A DNA stretch of 64,000 bases from Mermis nigrescens (taxonomy: Eukaryota > Nematoda > Enoplea > Mermithida > Mermithidae): positions 4,434,660-4,498,659 of the forward strand of contig JAVLUZ010000145.1 of the NCBI GenBank assembly GCA_036768485.1, read 5' to 3'. Both the position numbers and the translations under genes were made by a program. The notes under the pieces are model-generated. The model ran no database searches. It was not told the DNA's origin and was given only the letters and a program-made list of their open reading frames with translations. Of the stretch, positions 24,686-38,321 are shown in pieces (position 1 is the stretch's first letter; every line of letters starts with the position of its first letter).

Positions 24686-24750
24686 TATGAAATGTCGATC
24701 ACCAAGCGTGCGTGATAACAACGACAGAGCTGATCAACTCTCTTACATAC
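24686..24750. repeat. 65-bp spacer, occurrence 2
   Basis: Lies exactly between the right end of copy 1 and the left end of copy 2 and matches 15260-15327. The 34089-34153 spacer is the third occurrence. Confidence 0.7.
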
Positions 24751-24789
24751 ATCATAGGTAGCGCGTACTTGAGTCTCTTAACATATGAG

Positions 24790-25045
24790 CATAGCTGGGC
24801 AGCACCAAAATTCTAAGGAGGTGGGGCGCAAGATTTCAAAAAATGGTGTTAAGAATGATGGTATAGCGAACAAACACGATTTTTATCGTTTCTCCCCAAG
24901 CACTACCCACTGGCATCTAAAAATTGAGAACAAACAAAAAGTTTTAAATAAATTGAATTCAGGGAGGGGTGTATTTTGGTTTCTAGTGGGGGAGATGGAC
25001 CATCTGGAGGTGGGGTGCACACCCCAACCCCCACGATCATGTGAG
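24790..25045 (-). mobile_element. Family A MITE in the left arm of copy 2
   Basis: Same insertion as 15367-15631, with its CATATGAG duplication intact on both sides (24782-24789, 25046-25053). Confidence 0.85.
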
Positions 25046-25053
25046 CATATGAG

Positions 25054-26693
25054 TTCCTACAACCAGCACAGCAGCACACATCTGGGAGGCACAGCTTTTA
25101 AGAAAAAATTAGTTAATACGAAAGATTCGATGCCGCTATTTTCTAAAATCGAAACCCAGTTAGTAATTACCATGTAAAGTTCTACTGTACCGTTATAACA
25201 TAATTTTAAAATTTTGGTCGATCTTAGAAGTAATCTAGCTTAGTTTTCGGTTTAAGTCTGGTTTTTTTAAAATAAAGTCAGTCAAATACTAGGAAATGAA
25301 TTTTATTTTATCGAAAAGCGATTTATTCTGAGAATGGCAGTGTAAAGAGTGTGAAAAATCTAAGGGTAAAATACACCTTTTGTCGTTTTTTGACATCTCT
25401 ATGTCTGCCATCGTTTCCGGTCATGAGTCCGCAAGAAATCATTCTCTTGGAAAAGTAATACATTCCAAAGGCTACTCGATGAACTTAACTATGTTATACA
25501 GAGTTAGCTCTAGTAATTTAAAGTGTATAAATTGGTGGTAGAGAAATGACTCGTTTTCACCTTTTCTTAGTATATCAGCTTCTCCGGATACAAATCAGCA
25601 TAAGCAAAGTTTTCTGCAAATAAAGCACGTTTCGAGGATGACACACTGCTCTTGAACGCGCTTCCTTAAAATGAATACATAGTCAGATTTGGAGATGTAC
25701 ATTGTAAACGCTAAGGTAATAAAGCATGTTTTTTGCTCGTTTCTGTCGTTCACCTTCTTCGCTGATAAATCGGGTCGTGCTAATCACTCCAGAAGCAAAG
25801 TGCGTTTCAGGAATCACACATTGCACATATGTGTGTTTCTTTGAACTCAATATAGAGTCAGATATTTAGGTGTAAAGTTTTAAACCTGATAAAAAAACGT
25901 TTTTTTGCGTTTTTGCCTGTTCAACTGCGCCGCTCATGAATCGAGTAGTGCCAACTATTCTAAAAATTACGTATAACTGTCAATTTCTTCGGGTATCAAT
26001 CGAAATCGTGTTAACTATTCGGAAAATAAAGTATGTCTCACAGATTATACATCGCAGTTGGACGCGTTTCTTTAAACTCAATACAGAGTTAAATCTGCAG
26101 GTGGAAAGTTAAAAATCGAAGGTAATAAAAACATTTTTAAGCGCGATTTTTGTTTGCAAAGTTGGTCGGTTGTGAATTGGATCGAGCTGAGCTGACTATT
26201 CTAAAAATAAAGTCTTATTTAAGGGCTAAATGCCGCATTTGAACGCATTTATTTACATTCAATATACTTAGTAGTCTAGGTGTAAGGTTCTAGTTCTGGT
26301 ATGAGATAAAACTCTTGTAAGGATTTTGCCTGTCAGCTTCTCCCAATACGAGTCACACGCGATTTCGATGATTTAATTCTGCTACGCATTAAGCGATACA
26401 AATGCATGTGGGCAGCAACGTAGCTGACCTCCTGAATTTGTGGGACTAAAATTTCAAAAGTCAAATATCTCTATATTTAAGCGTTTTTTAGCGAACTCTA
26501 ATTACTGGAGAAGAAATAATTAAAAAAAATAACAAATTTATCTAGAAAGCGCCCGAAAATTCTAAGCCTGTCAGCTCAAAAGCATGCCAAAATCTATTCT
26601 GACGGTCTTTTTAATATGCTTCAATAATTTTCAATTTTTCCTCCAGGGACCCTTGAGAAAATTGCAGTTTCAAAATTTTGGGGGCGGCCCCCA
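25054..26693 (+). repeat. Left satellite arm and half palindrome, copy 2
   Basis: Equivalent of 15640-17276, ending at the palindrome centre near 26693. The inverted half continues to about 26925. Confidence 0.75.
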
Positions 26694-27284
26694 GAATTTC
26701 AAAAGTGCAATTTTCTTAAGAGTCCCACAAAGGAAAAAAGATTGAAAATTCTTGAGAAGCTTATTAGTAAGATCGTCGGAATAGATTTTAGAGAACCTCA
26801 CACCTTATAGTACTAAGTTAGTATATTGAAATTTAAGAAATGCGTCCAAATACGGCATATACGTAGCCCTTAAAACTGACTTCATTTTTAGAATAGTCAG
26901 CTCGATCCGATTAACAACCATTTAAGTTGACTGACAAAAAAATGTAATAGAAAACACATTATGTAATGCACATCTTAACACATTGTTATATAATTGTATA
27001 TTATTGAGTTCGTATGTCACATGAAGCTTAACTTCCCTAAAGAATAAGAGCTAAACTTAGGATGTCGACATGACTTAAAGCCCTATACAAAAGCGAAAGC
27101 GACGCTCATGAGCTTACAAAGTAAATAGTTTAACGCCTACCTATAGCAGCGATTTAATGCTGTCAAGTAAACAAGCTAAGGTACCGACATTCAGCGACTA
27201 GCAAGATTTTAAGCAAGACAACATGTAAAACTACACTAAATAGAAGCAAGAGCCCCGAGCCCTGCCCTTCTCTATATACTACTT

Positions 27285-27506
27285 GTGGGATCAGTCAAAA
27301 GCTCTAAAATTCTTTGGGACTATAAAATTAATAATACATGCTGTGAAGATTTACCGGTCCTCGTGGGAAACGAAATATACTCTGTTTCTGCAGGAAGCTC
27401 TGATCTTGTAAAAATTTCAAGAAAAATAGCTTGCCACATAAAATCACTGGCATTTTTTCAAGGAGTTCGGTTTTCATACAAGTCAAGGCACAATACGCGT
27501 AATTAA
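27285..27506 (+). pseudogene. Unrecognised conserved ORF remnant, copy 2
   Basis: Identical in translation to 17875-18096. The broken ORF that follows it in copy 1 recurs here at about 27550-27807 with the same internal TGA. Confidence 0.35.
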
Positions 27507-28040
27507 GCCATCATTGCAGCTAATTTGGAAGGGACTCTGAAAAAAATTCACATTTGACTCACCTATTCTGTTCCATGATAAGATTAGTACACCTTCGATC
27601 CAAGAAAAGCATTTGCATGATCTCACAGCTCAGCTAGAATGAGTAATGGCTTATACTGCGCAGCTCTCAGAAAGCCCGGATACTGTATTTCAAATATTGT
27701 TGGGTGCAGGAAGTGCGATACGTAGTGTATTAGAAAGTAATGAGCAAAGATTTGACCATTTATTTGGTAAAACAACAGCTTACTTAAAGGAACTATTCAA
27801 GCGTTAATTAATCTGTTGGTTTTCATTCTATTAATCGCAATTCTCACGGAGAATTTGTGTATAATTAAATATAGTAAATATGAGAATTTAAATTTTTTTA
27901 CAAATTTATACAATGTACCTAAATAATCGGTGTACTTATTTCTGTTCAATTTAGTTGAAATTTCAGCCTTTATTTGGTTCAATCCTCGGTTTGGCGTATA
28001 ATTATTCGGCTGCATTGGGAAATAAAGGCTGGTTTGTTTC

Positions 28041-28592
28041 AACATTTCAATCGCACCACTTAAAGAACATTATGTGGCGGTACTACACTGAGAGCAACGC
28101 ATTATTACAAGTACATTGATATTTTGCCTAAAATTATAAAAAATTACAACAGCTCGTTTCATAGGACAATAGGCATGAGCCCTGCGAGTGCTACAGCTAA
28201 AAATGTGCGTGAAATTTTAAATAAAGCATTTAGGATTGGAAAAAGAATGTTGTCTTGCAATTTGATATTGGCAATAAAGTTCAACTGAGTTGAGTTAAGC
28301 GCACTATTGAAAAAGGATTCTGGCCTAATTGAACACAGGAGTTCTTCCTAATTAAGGAGAGACACGCCAGGACATCACTCATTTACATTAGGAGACCTAA
28401 TGAGCGAGAAAGTTACAGATATTTTTTATGAGCCTGGGCTGCAAAAAAATTGAAACAAAAACAGATGATTTGTATGTAATTGAAAAGCTTTTGAAGGCCC
28501 GTAAGAAAAGCAATAAAACTGATTCGTTAGTTGGCTGGCGAGGATACCCTGAGAAATTCGATTCCTAGGTCTCTAACCTAATAAAGTTATAA
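28041..28592 (+). pseudogene. Integrase/chromodomain relic, copy 2
   Basis: Same pieces, frameshifts and TAG as in copy 1 (18631-19182). Only single-base differences are visible. Confidence 0.75.
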
Positions 28593-29496
28593 ATATTAAG
28601 TATTTCTGTGTCTCAAATCAAAGTCAATAATAGAGGTCAGCCAACGTTTCTTCAATCACATATTGCATCGTTTGTCACAGTACTCCAATTTGTCTGATGA
28701 TGCAATTGGAGATTTTTTTGGCCAAAAATGAGCTAGGAATATAAGCGAACATTGTTCAAATTTGATGAGAATGCTATTTTGGGTTTCTCAAAGTATATGA
28801 GTAGACAAATTAAAAAGGCGATATTTTTATTCAAATTTCGGGAATTTTCAAGTCCCGGGGCTGAATTTTACATTGCAAACCATTACACGACACAAATAGA
28901 CGAATACATATTCTCATTCATGTCTAAGGTTTTGATTAGAAGTTTTGCAGAGTTAAGAAAATTTTTTGCAGACCTTACAAATCTTTTTGTTGAGTTCGGA
29001 CATTTTTTGCAAAGTTCAAAAATTTTTTTGCAAAGTATGAAATTTCAAACTTTACACTCAATTGGATGGTGTGAAAAACAAGTTTTGTCCGAGATTTTTC
29101 CGCTATCTTCTCCAGTTATAAGTCAGCACAAATTAAATAAAAAAAAATTAAAGTACTTTTGAAGAGCTACACTTCGCAGCTAACCGCCTTAAAAAACTCA
29201 CTATTAAGTTACTTACGGAGGTGTAAAATCCGAAATCAGGGGTGTTACATTAGACGAAAAAACGCGTTTTTTTCCTATTTTTTGATTGGTCAATATGTCA
29301 GATATTTAGCGGAAAAGTTTTCCACACACAAACGTACTACAATTCAAATGCTACAAACTGGATAAAATCGAATTTCTTTACACATAGGGAGTAAGGTATT
29401 TTTATAGTTTACAATGTGAGGGATGGTGGAAAAATTCGTTTTTGTCCTTTTTTTGTCCGCCTTTTTTCCGTTTAGAAGTCGGGAAAAATCGAATGA

Positions 29497-30200
29497 GTGG
29501 CAGATCTAGGATTATCCTAAGGGGGGCGGTATCCCAACTTCTCCTAATACAGTCAAAAATAGGTCCAAAAATTTGCCCTTAACGCGCGAAATAGCGTTTT
29601 TTTGGTGTTTTACATTGTATACTTTTACACAAAATCACTTTTGACACGATATTTTTCTTGAAATTTTAAAATTTTAGACAATTTAGTGCGAAAAAATCAT
29701 TAATTTTGTTCAATTCAACAAAACTCTGGCGCGAAGCATCGGAAAATTTCTAAAATTAAAGCGGATAGACGTCTAGAAGCATGATTTACTGCTTGATTTC
29801 CTGTGTTGATGGCATTTGATGCGAAACATCGAAATTTCCAATTGAAAATGGAAGAAAACTATGCAAAAATAGCTGTCTCTGTTGTTAAAATTGTCTTGAA
29901 ACCTACATAAACAGAAAATGGCTTCCAGGCAGTGTGATTTTTCGTAAAAGGTTCGTTTGTACATGTACAAATATGGTCCCTAAAAGTCTTTGTACATTTT
30001 GTACACATAAATTTTTGGGAACTATGATATAGTACGGTAGCGAATTATGTGTGGTAAAAACAGAGTTGTTCGACCTTTGGTAGTGTATTTTAGCTAATTC
30101 CTGGGTTTATGGAGGCAAAAATCATAAAGAATCATCTCAAAACTGCATGAAGCGCCGAAAAATTCGATATTTTTCCATTCGAAATACGATTTCTGCTATC
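29497..30200. mobile_element. hAT-derived block, truncated, copy 2
   Basis: Equivalent of 20087-20790, again ending at the TA run. Confidence 0.65.
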
Positions 30201-30210
30201 ATAAAGATAT

Positions 30211-30443
<233 letters not shown>

Positions 30444-30445
30444 TA

Positions 30446-31708
30446 GCAAGAAAAAATGCTCCGATGGAACAAAAAAAGGTAGAATATACTTGGAACAAAG
30501 AATTGTCAAGAACGTAAAAGGAGGTGACTAGAAAAAGCTCCTATCTACAAATGTCACAAAATTTGCTAAAACTCAGAAATTTCCTAAACAAAGAAAAAAC
30601 GAGAGTAAGTAAATCAAAGAAAAAACCTACCTGTGCCTGAAACTGCAAGATCTGCTAAAAATCAGACTTTTTCTAAGCAACGCAAAAATCGAAGTATATT
30701 CTGCGGCCTGCAGAAGAAAGCAGCATCCTGTCGAACAAAGATAAAACATTGGGCTAGATAACTGAACCACTCACTCTGCAAAAGCAGATATCGCCATAGC
30801 TGTAGTAATTATGGTATGTTGGAAAAACGGCAATTTTCGACGTTTCTGATTGAACACTGGTGCATACCCCTAACCTCACATGCCTAATGGTTAACAGCTT
30901 ACATGGGCAGGAATGAAATCCGGGTGGTCTAGTGGGATTAAACGCCAGAAGAGTACTGAATGGACGCATGCATTAGATAGAAATCACAGTCTTTCGTTGC
31001 GGTATCGCAAATATTCATAGGATATAACTTTTTGTAATATTTACATATCTAGCCACAATATCGAATAAATTAACGTTGCAAGTGATTAGCAAAAACGCAG
31101 ATTTGAGATTTATTTTATAAGCTTTATATTAAGCATTGGACACCATACCTAGACGTAAGGGGTTTGGGGAGTATGCACCCCAAGGCAAAATACCCAACAA
31201 GAAAGCGCAAATACCCAACAATACCTCCAGAATTCAATTTTTCAAATCTTTCTGCTCTTTTTGGGTTTTTTTTTGGTAGGTACCAATAGATAGAGCTCGA
31301 CAAGAAACGTTCAAAAATGGTGTTTTCTTCGCCATAGCACTAGTTTTAAAGCCAATATTCCAATTTGAAAACCCTCCTCAGAATTTTGGAACCGCCCACT
31401 GTATGGTGGACAATATGAGAAGGTTCACCTATTTTCTTCGGAGGCCGCAGAATATACTTCGATTTTTGCGTTGCTTAGAAAAAGTCTGATTTTTAGTAGA
31501 TCTTGCAGTTTTAGGCACAGGTAGGTTTTTTCCTTGATTTACTTACTTTCATTTTTTCTTTGTTAAGGAAATTTCTGAGTTTTATCAAATTTTGTGACAT
31601 TTGTAGATAGGAGCTTTTTCTAGTCCCCTCCTTTTACGTCCTTGACAATTCTTTGTTCCAAGTATATTCTACCTTTTTTTGTTCCATCGGAGCATATTTT
31701 CTTGCTAG
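30446..31708. mobile_element. ACTAGCAAG element, copy 2 (with nested family A MITE 31144-31405)
   Basis: Equivalent of 21036-22304. Both ~250-bp arms and the nested MITE are preserved. Confidence 0.8.
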
Positions 31709-32249
31709 TACCCAACTTTTTGTTAGCAAAAAATATTAGTTATTCCTATCTTTGTCAGTGTTGTAGCGAATGTCATTAGGTACTGCTTCCATCTTAGCAA
31801 TTTATTCTTGCATTCGCATTCGCTCAACTCACTCTATCAATACCCACATTAACACTACATACAGTAATTAAGCTTATTCATCAAGTCGTAGAACGACAAA
31901 TCAATTACCTGCGGATCAAAGCATTTATGATAAATTTACACATGTATGATAACGTAACTAACACTTATAACAATTTCTAAAGCAAACCATTATGAATGCG
32001 GAGCAACATGCATGAATAACAATTTTTGAATCACTGTACTCAAAAAACTGAGGTGACTTTAGCTGAAGCAACAATCATGATATTGTACTTAACAATTACA
32101 TGACACATGAATGTTTACTTTTCAAAACTATATTACTGTAGGCAATTTTTCAATCACTTTTGTGGTCACTTGATAATGAGCTGAAAATTGATTCTCATGC
32201 ACAGAATTACATGAAATACATAAGACTGTAGCATCAACAGTAAGCCAAA

Positions 32250-33970
32250 ACCTATGTTCTAATCGTTATAAGACCACTTTTTGAAAAGCGTCATTGTAAA
32301 CAAACGCGCCCAACTGGCATCTCACACATGATTTATTGTTTTTTGAATTTGAGAAAAATATTGTTTTTGCAAGGCTCTAGGTCAAAAGTTCATATGTAGT
32401 GTTTACTTACATACACAGAATGCACAGAAGATTTTAGTCGGATTCGTAAATCTGATATTACGCGGATATTACAATCAACATTTATAAAGACATCACGTCG
32501 CAACAATGGTCTGATGACAAATTAACATTAGGTGTAAAACAGTTTACACCACTGTTGTGTAAAAAAATGTGTCTAACCGACTTCTCACACTTGATTCCTT
32601 AAAAATTTCTAGTCATAAAGAAAAAATTAGGTTTCCGCAAGGCTCTACAACGAAGATTAATATGTAGTGTAAACGTTATGTTAACACCTAGTGTAAAAAA
32701 GATTTTAGTAAGAATCGTAATTTTAATATTGCTTCGATATTACGACCAACTTTTATGAAAACAGTGAGTCTCCATAATGTCGTAAGGATAAATTAACATA
32801 GGTTTAAACCACATTACTGATCTGTTGAGTGTAAACATACCCGCCAAAATTGCGTATTGAATTTGGTTTCAGGTTCATTTACAGACTTGAGAATCATTTC
32901 CCTGACTCATAACCGGAGAAGCTGGCAGAAAGAAACAAGACAGAAACCTGTTTAAAGCACCCCATTCTTGACTTTACACTCGCTTAATATTGGTTTAGAC
33001 ATACGCGATTCGCTATGACATACACCCCATATAAGGCACTTTATTTTTATTCTATTGGACCTATCCTGACTTCTGAAAGGAGAAAGTGGCGAACAAAACC
33101 CAAACAAAGACATATTTTCCATCATTCAGAACATTGTAAACTTTAAAAATCCGTACCGTATTCCCCATTGAGTGTAAAGAAATTCGGTTTGGTACAGTTT
33201 GTAGCTTTCGAGTCGTAGTACGTTTCTATGTGCAAAAATTCTGTTGCAAAAATTATTTGATATGATTTACCAATCAAAATTGGGGAAAAAACGTGTTTTT
33301 TCGCCCATTTTTCACGTCTGATTTCGAACTTTACACCCCATAAATAACTAAATATTGCCCCCATAAATAACTAAATATTGCGTTTTTTAATGCAATTTGC
33401 TGCGATGTGTAGCCCCTGAGAGGAACTTTATTAATGCTGTATTTAATTTACCCTGACTCATGAGCGGAAAAATTTGGCAGGGAAATCTTAGTTTAAATTC
33501 GTTTTTTACACCATCCACTAGAGTGTAAATTTTAAACCCCAGGATCTAACTCACCATAGAGCGTAGAAGACTTTGCTTATATGCAGAATGTAGCCCTTGA
33601 CCCGCTCTACATTTCTGTCAGAAAACATTTTAAAACGCAAAACGGAGTTAGTATCAGACATAAGCAGGTTGAAAACTCGACCAAAAAGTGCTTTTTCACC
33701 CCCAGATTTTCGCACACTTTACACTGCCATTCGAGAACTAATGCGAATTTCAAAAAACAAAACATTGGTGTTCTGGAGAATTCATCTCTCTATAATCCTA
33801 TGCTGTTTTATTGTTCGAGTCATCAATACTCAGTTGTCCACATGCCGCAGTAAAAAGGTCCGAAAATTTGTCCTATGGTATAATGTTACACAGAAACTTT
33901 ACACCTTCTTTACACAGCCAGTTTTGAGTTTCAAGAAAAACAAAAAAACACAGGCAGCGAATTTTTTATT
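32250..33970 (-). repeat. Right satellite arm, copy 2
   Basis: Equivalent of 22850-24560, inverted relative to the left arm. The ORFs 33143-33983 are readings of it. Confidence 0.7.
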
Positions 33971-34192
33971 AACTTTCTTTTAAAAAATACTGCACCTTCC
34001 AGAAGTGTCCCGTTATAGCTGTAGGGGTGCACAGGTGTTAGGGGTACCCAAGTATATTATAGGTGCGCGCTAACACGCTACCTATGATTATGAAATGTCG
34101 ATCACCAAGCGTGCGTGATAACAACGACAGAGCTGATCAACTCTCTTACATACATCATAGGTAGCGCGTACTTGAGTCTCTTAACATATGAG

Positions 34193-34448
34193 CATAGCTG
34201 GGCAGCACCAAAATTCTAAGGAGGTGGGGCGCAAGATTTCAAAAAATGGTGTTAAGAATGATGGTATAGCGAACAAACACGATTTTTATCGTTTCTCCCC
34301 AAGCACTACCCACTGGCATCTAAAAATTGAGAACAAACAAAAAGTTTTAAATAAATTGAATTCAGGGAGGGGTGTATTTTGGTTTCTAGTGGGGGAGATG
34401 GACCATCTGGAGGTGGGGTGCACACCCCAACCCCCACGATCATGTGAG
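34193..34448 (-). mobile_element. Family A MITE in the left arm of copy 3
   Basis: Same insertion as in copies 1 and 2, CATATGAG duplication intact (34185-34192, 34449-34456). Confidence 0.85.
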
Positions 34449-34456
34449 CATATGAG

Positions 34457-36090
34457 TTCCTACAACCAGCACAGCAGCACACATCTGGGAGGCACAGCTT
34501 TTAAGAAAAAATTAGTTAATACGAAAGATTCGATGCCGCTATTTTCTAAAATCGAAACCCAGTTAGTAATTACCATGTAAAGTTCTACTGTACCGTTATA
34601 ACATAATTTTAAAATTTTGGTCGATCTTAGAAGTAATCTAGCTTAGTTTTCGGTTTAAGTCTGGTTTTTTTAAAATAAAGTCAGTCAAATACTAGGAAAT
34701 GAATTTTATTTTATCGAAAAGCGATTTATTCTGAGAATGGCAGTGTAAAGAGTGTGAAAAATCTAAGGGTAAAATACACCTTTTGTCGTTTTTTGACATC
34801 TCTATGTCTGCCATCGTTTCCGGTCATGAGTCCGCAAGAAATCATTCTCTTGGAAAAGTAATACATTCCAAAGGCTACTCGATGAACTTAACTATGTTAT
34901 ACAGAGTTAGCTCTAGTAATTTAAAGTGTATAAATTGGTGGTAGAGAAATGACTCGTTTTCACCTTTTCTTAGTATATCAGCTTCTCCGGATACAAATCA
35001 GCATAAGCAAAGTTTTCTGCAAATAAAGCACGTTTCGAGGATGACACACTGCTCTTGAACGCGCTTCCTTAAAATGAATACATAGTCAGATTTGGAGATG
35101 TACATTGTAAACGCTAAGGTAATAAAGCATGTTTTTTGCTCGTTTCTGTCGTTCACCTTCTTCGCTGATAAATCGGGTCGTGCTAATCACTCCAGAAGCA
35201 AAGTGCGTTTCAGGAATCACACATTGCACATATGTGTGTTTCTTTGAACTCAATATAGAGTCAGATATTTAGGTGTAAAGTTTTAAACCTGATAAAAAAA
35301 CGTTTTTTTGCGTTTTTGCCTGTTCAACTGCGCCGCTCATGAATCGAGTAGTGCCAACTATTCTAAAAATTACGTATAACTGTCAATTTCTTCGGGTATC
35401 AATCGAAATCGTGTTAACTATTCGGAAAATAAAGTATGTCTCACAGATTATACATCGCAGTTGGACGCGTTTCTTTAAACTCAATACAGAGTTAAATCTG
35501 CAGGTGGAAAGTTAAAAATCGAAGGTAATAAAAACATTTTTAAGCGCGATTTTTGTTTGCAAAGTTGGTCGGTTGTGAATTGGATCGAGCTGAGCTGACT
35601 ATTCTAAAAATAAAGTCTTATTTAAGGGCTAAATGCCGCATTTGAACGCATTTATTTACATTCAATATACTTAGTAGTCTAGGTGTAAGGTTCTAGTTCT
35701 GGTATGAGATAAAACTCTTGTAAGGATTTTGCCTGTCAGCTTCTCCCAATACGAGTCACACGCGATTTCGATGATTTAATTCTGCTACGCATTAAGCGAT
35801 ACAAATGCATGTGGGCAGCAACGTAGCTGACCTCCTGAATTTGTGGGACTAAAATTTCAAAAGTCAAATATCTCTATATTTAAGCGTTTTTTAGCGAACT
35901 CTAATTACTGGAGAAGAAATAATTAAAAAAAATAACAAATTTATCTAGAAAGCGCCCGAAAATTCTAAGCCTGTCAGCTCAAAAGCATGCCAAAATCTAT
36001 TCTGACGGTCTTTTTAATATGCTTCAATAATTTTCAATTTTTCCTCCAGGGACCCTTGAGAAAATTGCAGTTTCAAAATTTTGGGGGCGG
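34457..36090 (+). repeat. Left satellite arm and half palindrome, copy 3
   Basis: Equivalent of 25054-26693, almost without differences. Palindrome centre near 36090. Confidence 0.75.
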
Positions 36091-36687
36091 CCCCCAGAAT
36101 TTCAAAAGTGCAATTTTCTTAAGGGTCCCACAAAGGAAAAAGATTGAAAATTCTTGAGAAGCTTATTAGTAAGATCGTCGGAATAGATTTTAGAGAACCT
36201 CACACCTTATAGTACTAAGTTAGTATATTGAAATTTAAGAAATGCGTCCAAATACGGCATATACGTAGCCCTTAAAACTGACTTCATTTTTAGAATAGTC
36301 AGCTCGATCCGATTAACAACCATTTAAGTTGACTGACAAAAAAATGTAATAGAAAACACATTATGTAATGCACATCTTAACACATTGTTATATAATTGTA
36401 TATTATTGAGTTCGTATGTCACATGAAGCTTAACTTCCCTAAAGAATAAGAGCTAAACTTAGGATGTCGACATGACTTAAAGCCCTATACAAAAGCGAAA
36501 GCGACGCTCATGAGCTTACAAAGTAAATAGTTTAACGCCTACCATATAGCAGCGATTTAATGCTGTCAAGTAAACAAGCTAAGGTACCGACATTCAGCGA
36601 CTAGCAAGATTTTAAGCAAGACAACATGTAAAACTACACTAAATAGAAGCAAGAGCCCCGAGCCCTGCCCTTCTCTATATACTACTT

Positions 36688-36909
36688 GTGGGATCAGTCA
36701 AAAGCTCTAAAATTCTTTGGGACTATAAAATTAATAATACATGCTGTGAAGATTTACCGGTCCTCGTGGGAAACGAAATATACTCTGTTTCTGCAGGAAG
36801 CTCTGATCTTGTAAAAATTTCAAGAAAAATAGCTTGCCACATAAAATCACTGGCATTTTTTCAAGGAGTTCGGTTTTCATACAAGTCAAGGCACAATACG
36901 CGTAATTAA
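36688..36909 (+). pseudogene. Unrecognised conserved ORF remnant, copy 3
   Basis: Identical in translation to 17875-18096. The broken ORF follows at about 36950-37209 with the same TGA. Confidence 0.35.
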
Positions 36910-37440
36910 GCCATCATTGCAGCTAATTTGGAAGGGACTCTGAAAAAATTCACATTTGACTCACCTATTCTGTTCCATGATAAGATTAGTACACCTTCGA
37001 TCCAAGAAAAGCATTTGCATGATCTCACAGCTCAGCTAGAATGAGTAATGGCTTATACTGCGCAGCTCTCAGAAAGCCCGGATACTGTATTTCAAATATT
37101 GTTGGGTGCAGGAAGTGCGATACGTAGTGTATTAGAAAGTAATGAGCAAAGATTTGACCATTTATTTGGTAAAACAACAGCTTACTTAAAGGAACTATTC
37201 AAGTGTTAATTAATCTGTTGGTTTTCATTCTATTAATCGCAATTCTCACGGAGAATTTGTGTATAATTAAATATAGTAAATATGAGAATTTAAATTTTTT
37301 TACAAATTTATACAATGCACCTAAATAATCGGTATACTTATTTCTGTTCAATTTAGTTAAAATTTCAGCCTTTATTTAGGTTCAATCCTCGGTTTGGCGT
37401 ATAATTTATTCGGCTGCATTGGGAAATAAAGGCTGGTTTG

Positions 37441-37999
37441 TTTGAACATTTTAATCGCACCACTTAAAGAACATTATGTGGCGGTACTACACCGAGAGCA
37501 ACGCATTCGTGCAAGTACATTGATATTTTGCCTAAAATTATAAAAAATTACAACAGCTCGTTTCATAGGACAATAGGCATGAGCCCAGCGAGTGCTACAG
37601 CTAACAATGTGCGTGAAATTTTAAATAAAGCATTTAGGATTGGAAAAAGAATGTTGTCTTGCAATTTGATATTGGCAATAAAGTTCAAACTGAGTTGAGT
37701 TTAGCGCACTATTGAAAACGGATTCTGGCCTAATTGAACAGAGGAGTTCTTCCTAATTATGGAGAGACACGCCAGGACTCCACCCATTTACATTAGAAGA
37801 CCTAATGAGCGAAAAAGTTAGAGGATATTTTTTATGAGCCTGGGTTGCAAAAAAATTGAAACAAAAACAGATGATTTGTATGTAATTTAAAAGCTTTTGA
37901 AGGCCCGTAAGAAAAGCAATAAAACTGATTCGTTAGTTACGCTGGCGAGGATACCCTGAGAAATTCGATTCCTAGGTCTCTAACCTAATAAAGTTATAA
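37441..37999 (+). pseudogene. Integrase/chromodomain relic, copy 3 (diverged)
   Basis: Carries the same conserved pieces as copy 1 but with independent changes, such as a 2-base insertion near 37939, and altered bases around 37500 and 37740. The TAG within the conserved chromodomain end is present here too, so the gene was already inactive before these copies diverged. Confidence 0.7.
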
Positions 38000-38321
38000 A
38001 TAGTAAGTATTTCTGTGTCTCAAATCAAAGTCAATAACAGAGGTCAGCTAACGTTTCTTCAATCACATACATATTGCATCGTTTGTCACAGTACTCCAAT
38101 TTGTCTGATGATGCGATTGGAGATTTTTTGGCCAAAAATGAGCTAGGAATATAAGCGAACAATGTTCAAATTTGATGAGAATCCTATTTTGGGTTTCTCA
38201 AAGTATATGAGTAGAAAAATTAAAAAGGCGATATTTTATTCAAATTATCGGGAATTTTTCAAGTCCCGAGGCTAAATTTTACATTGCAAACCATTACACG
38301 ACTCAAATGGACAGACACATG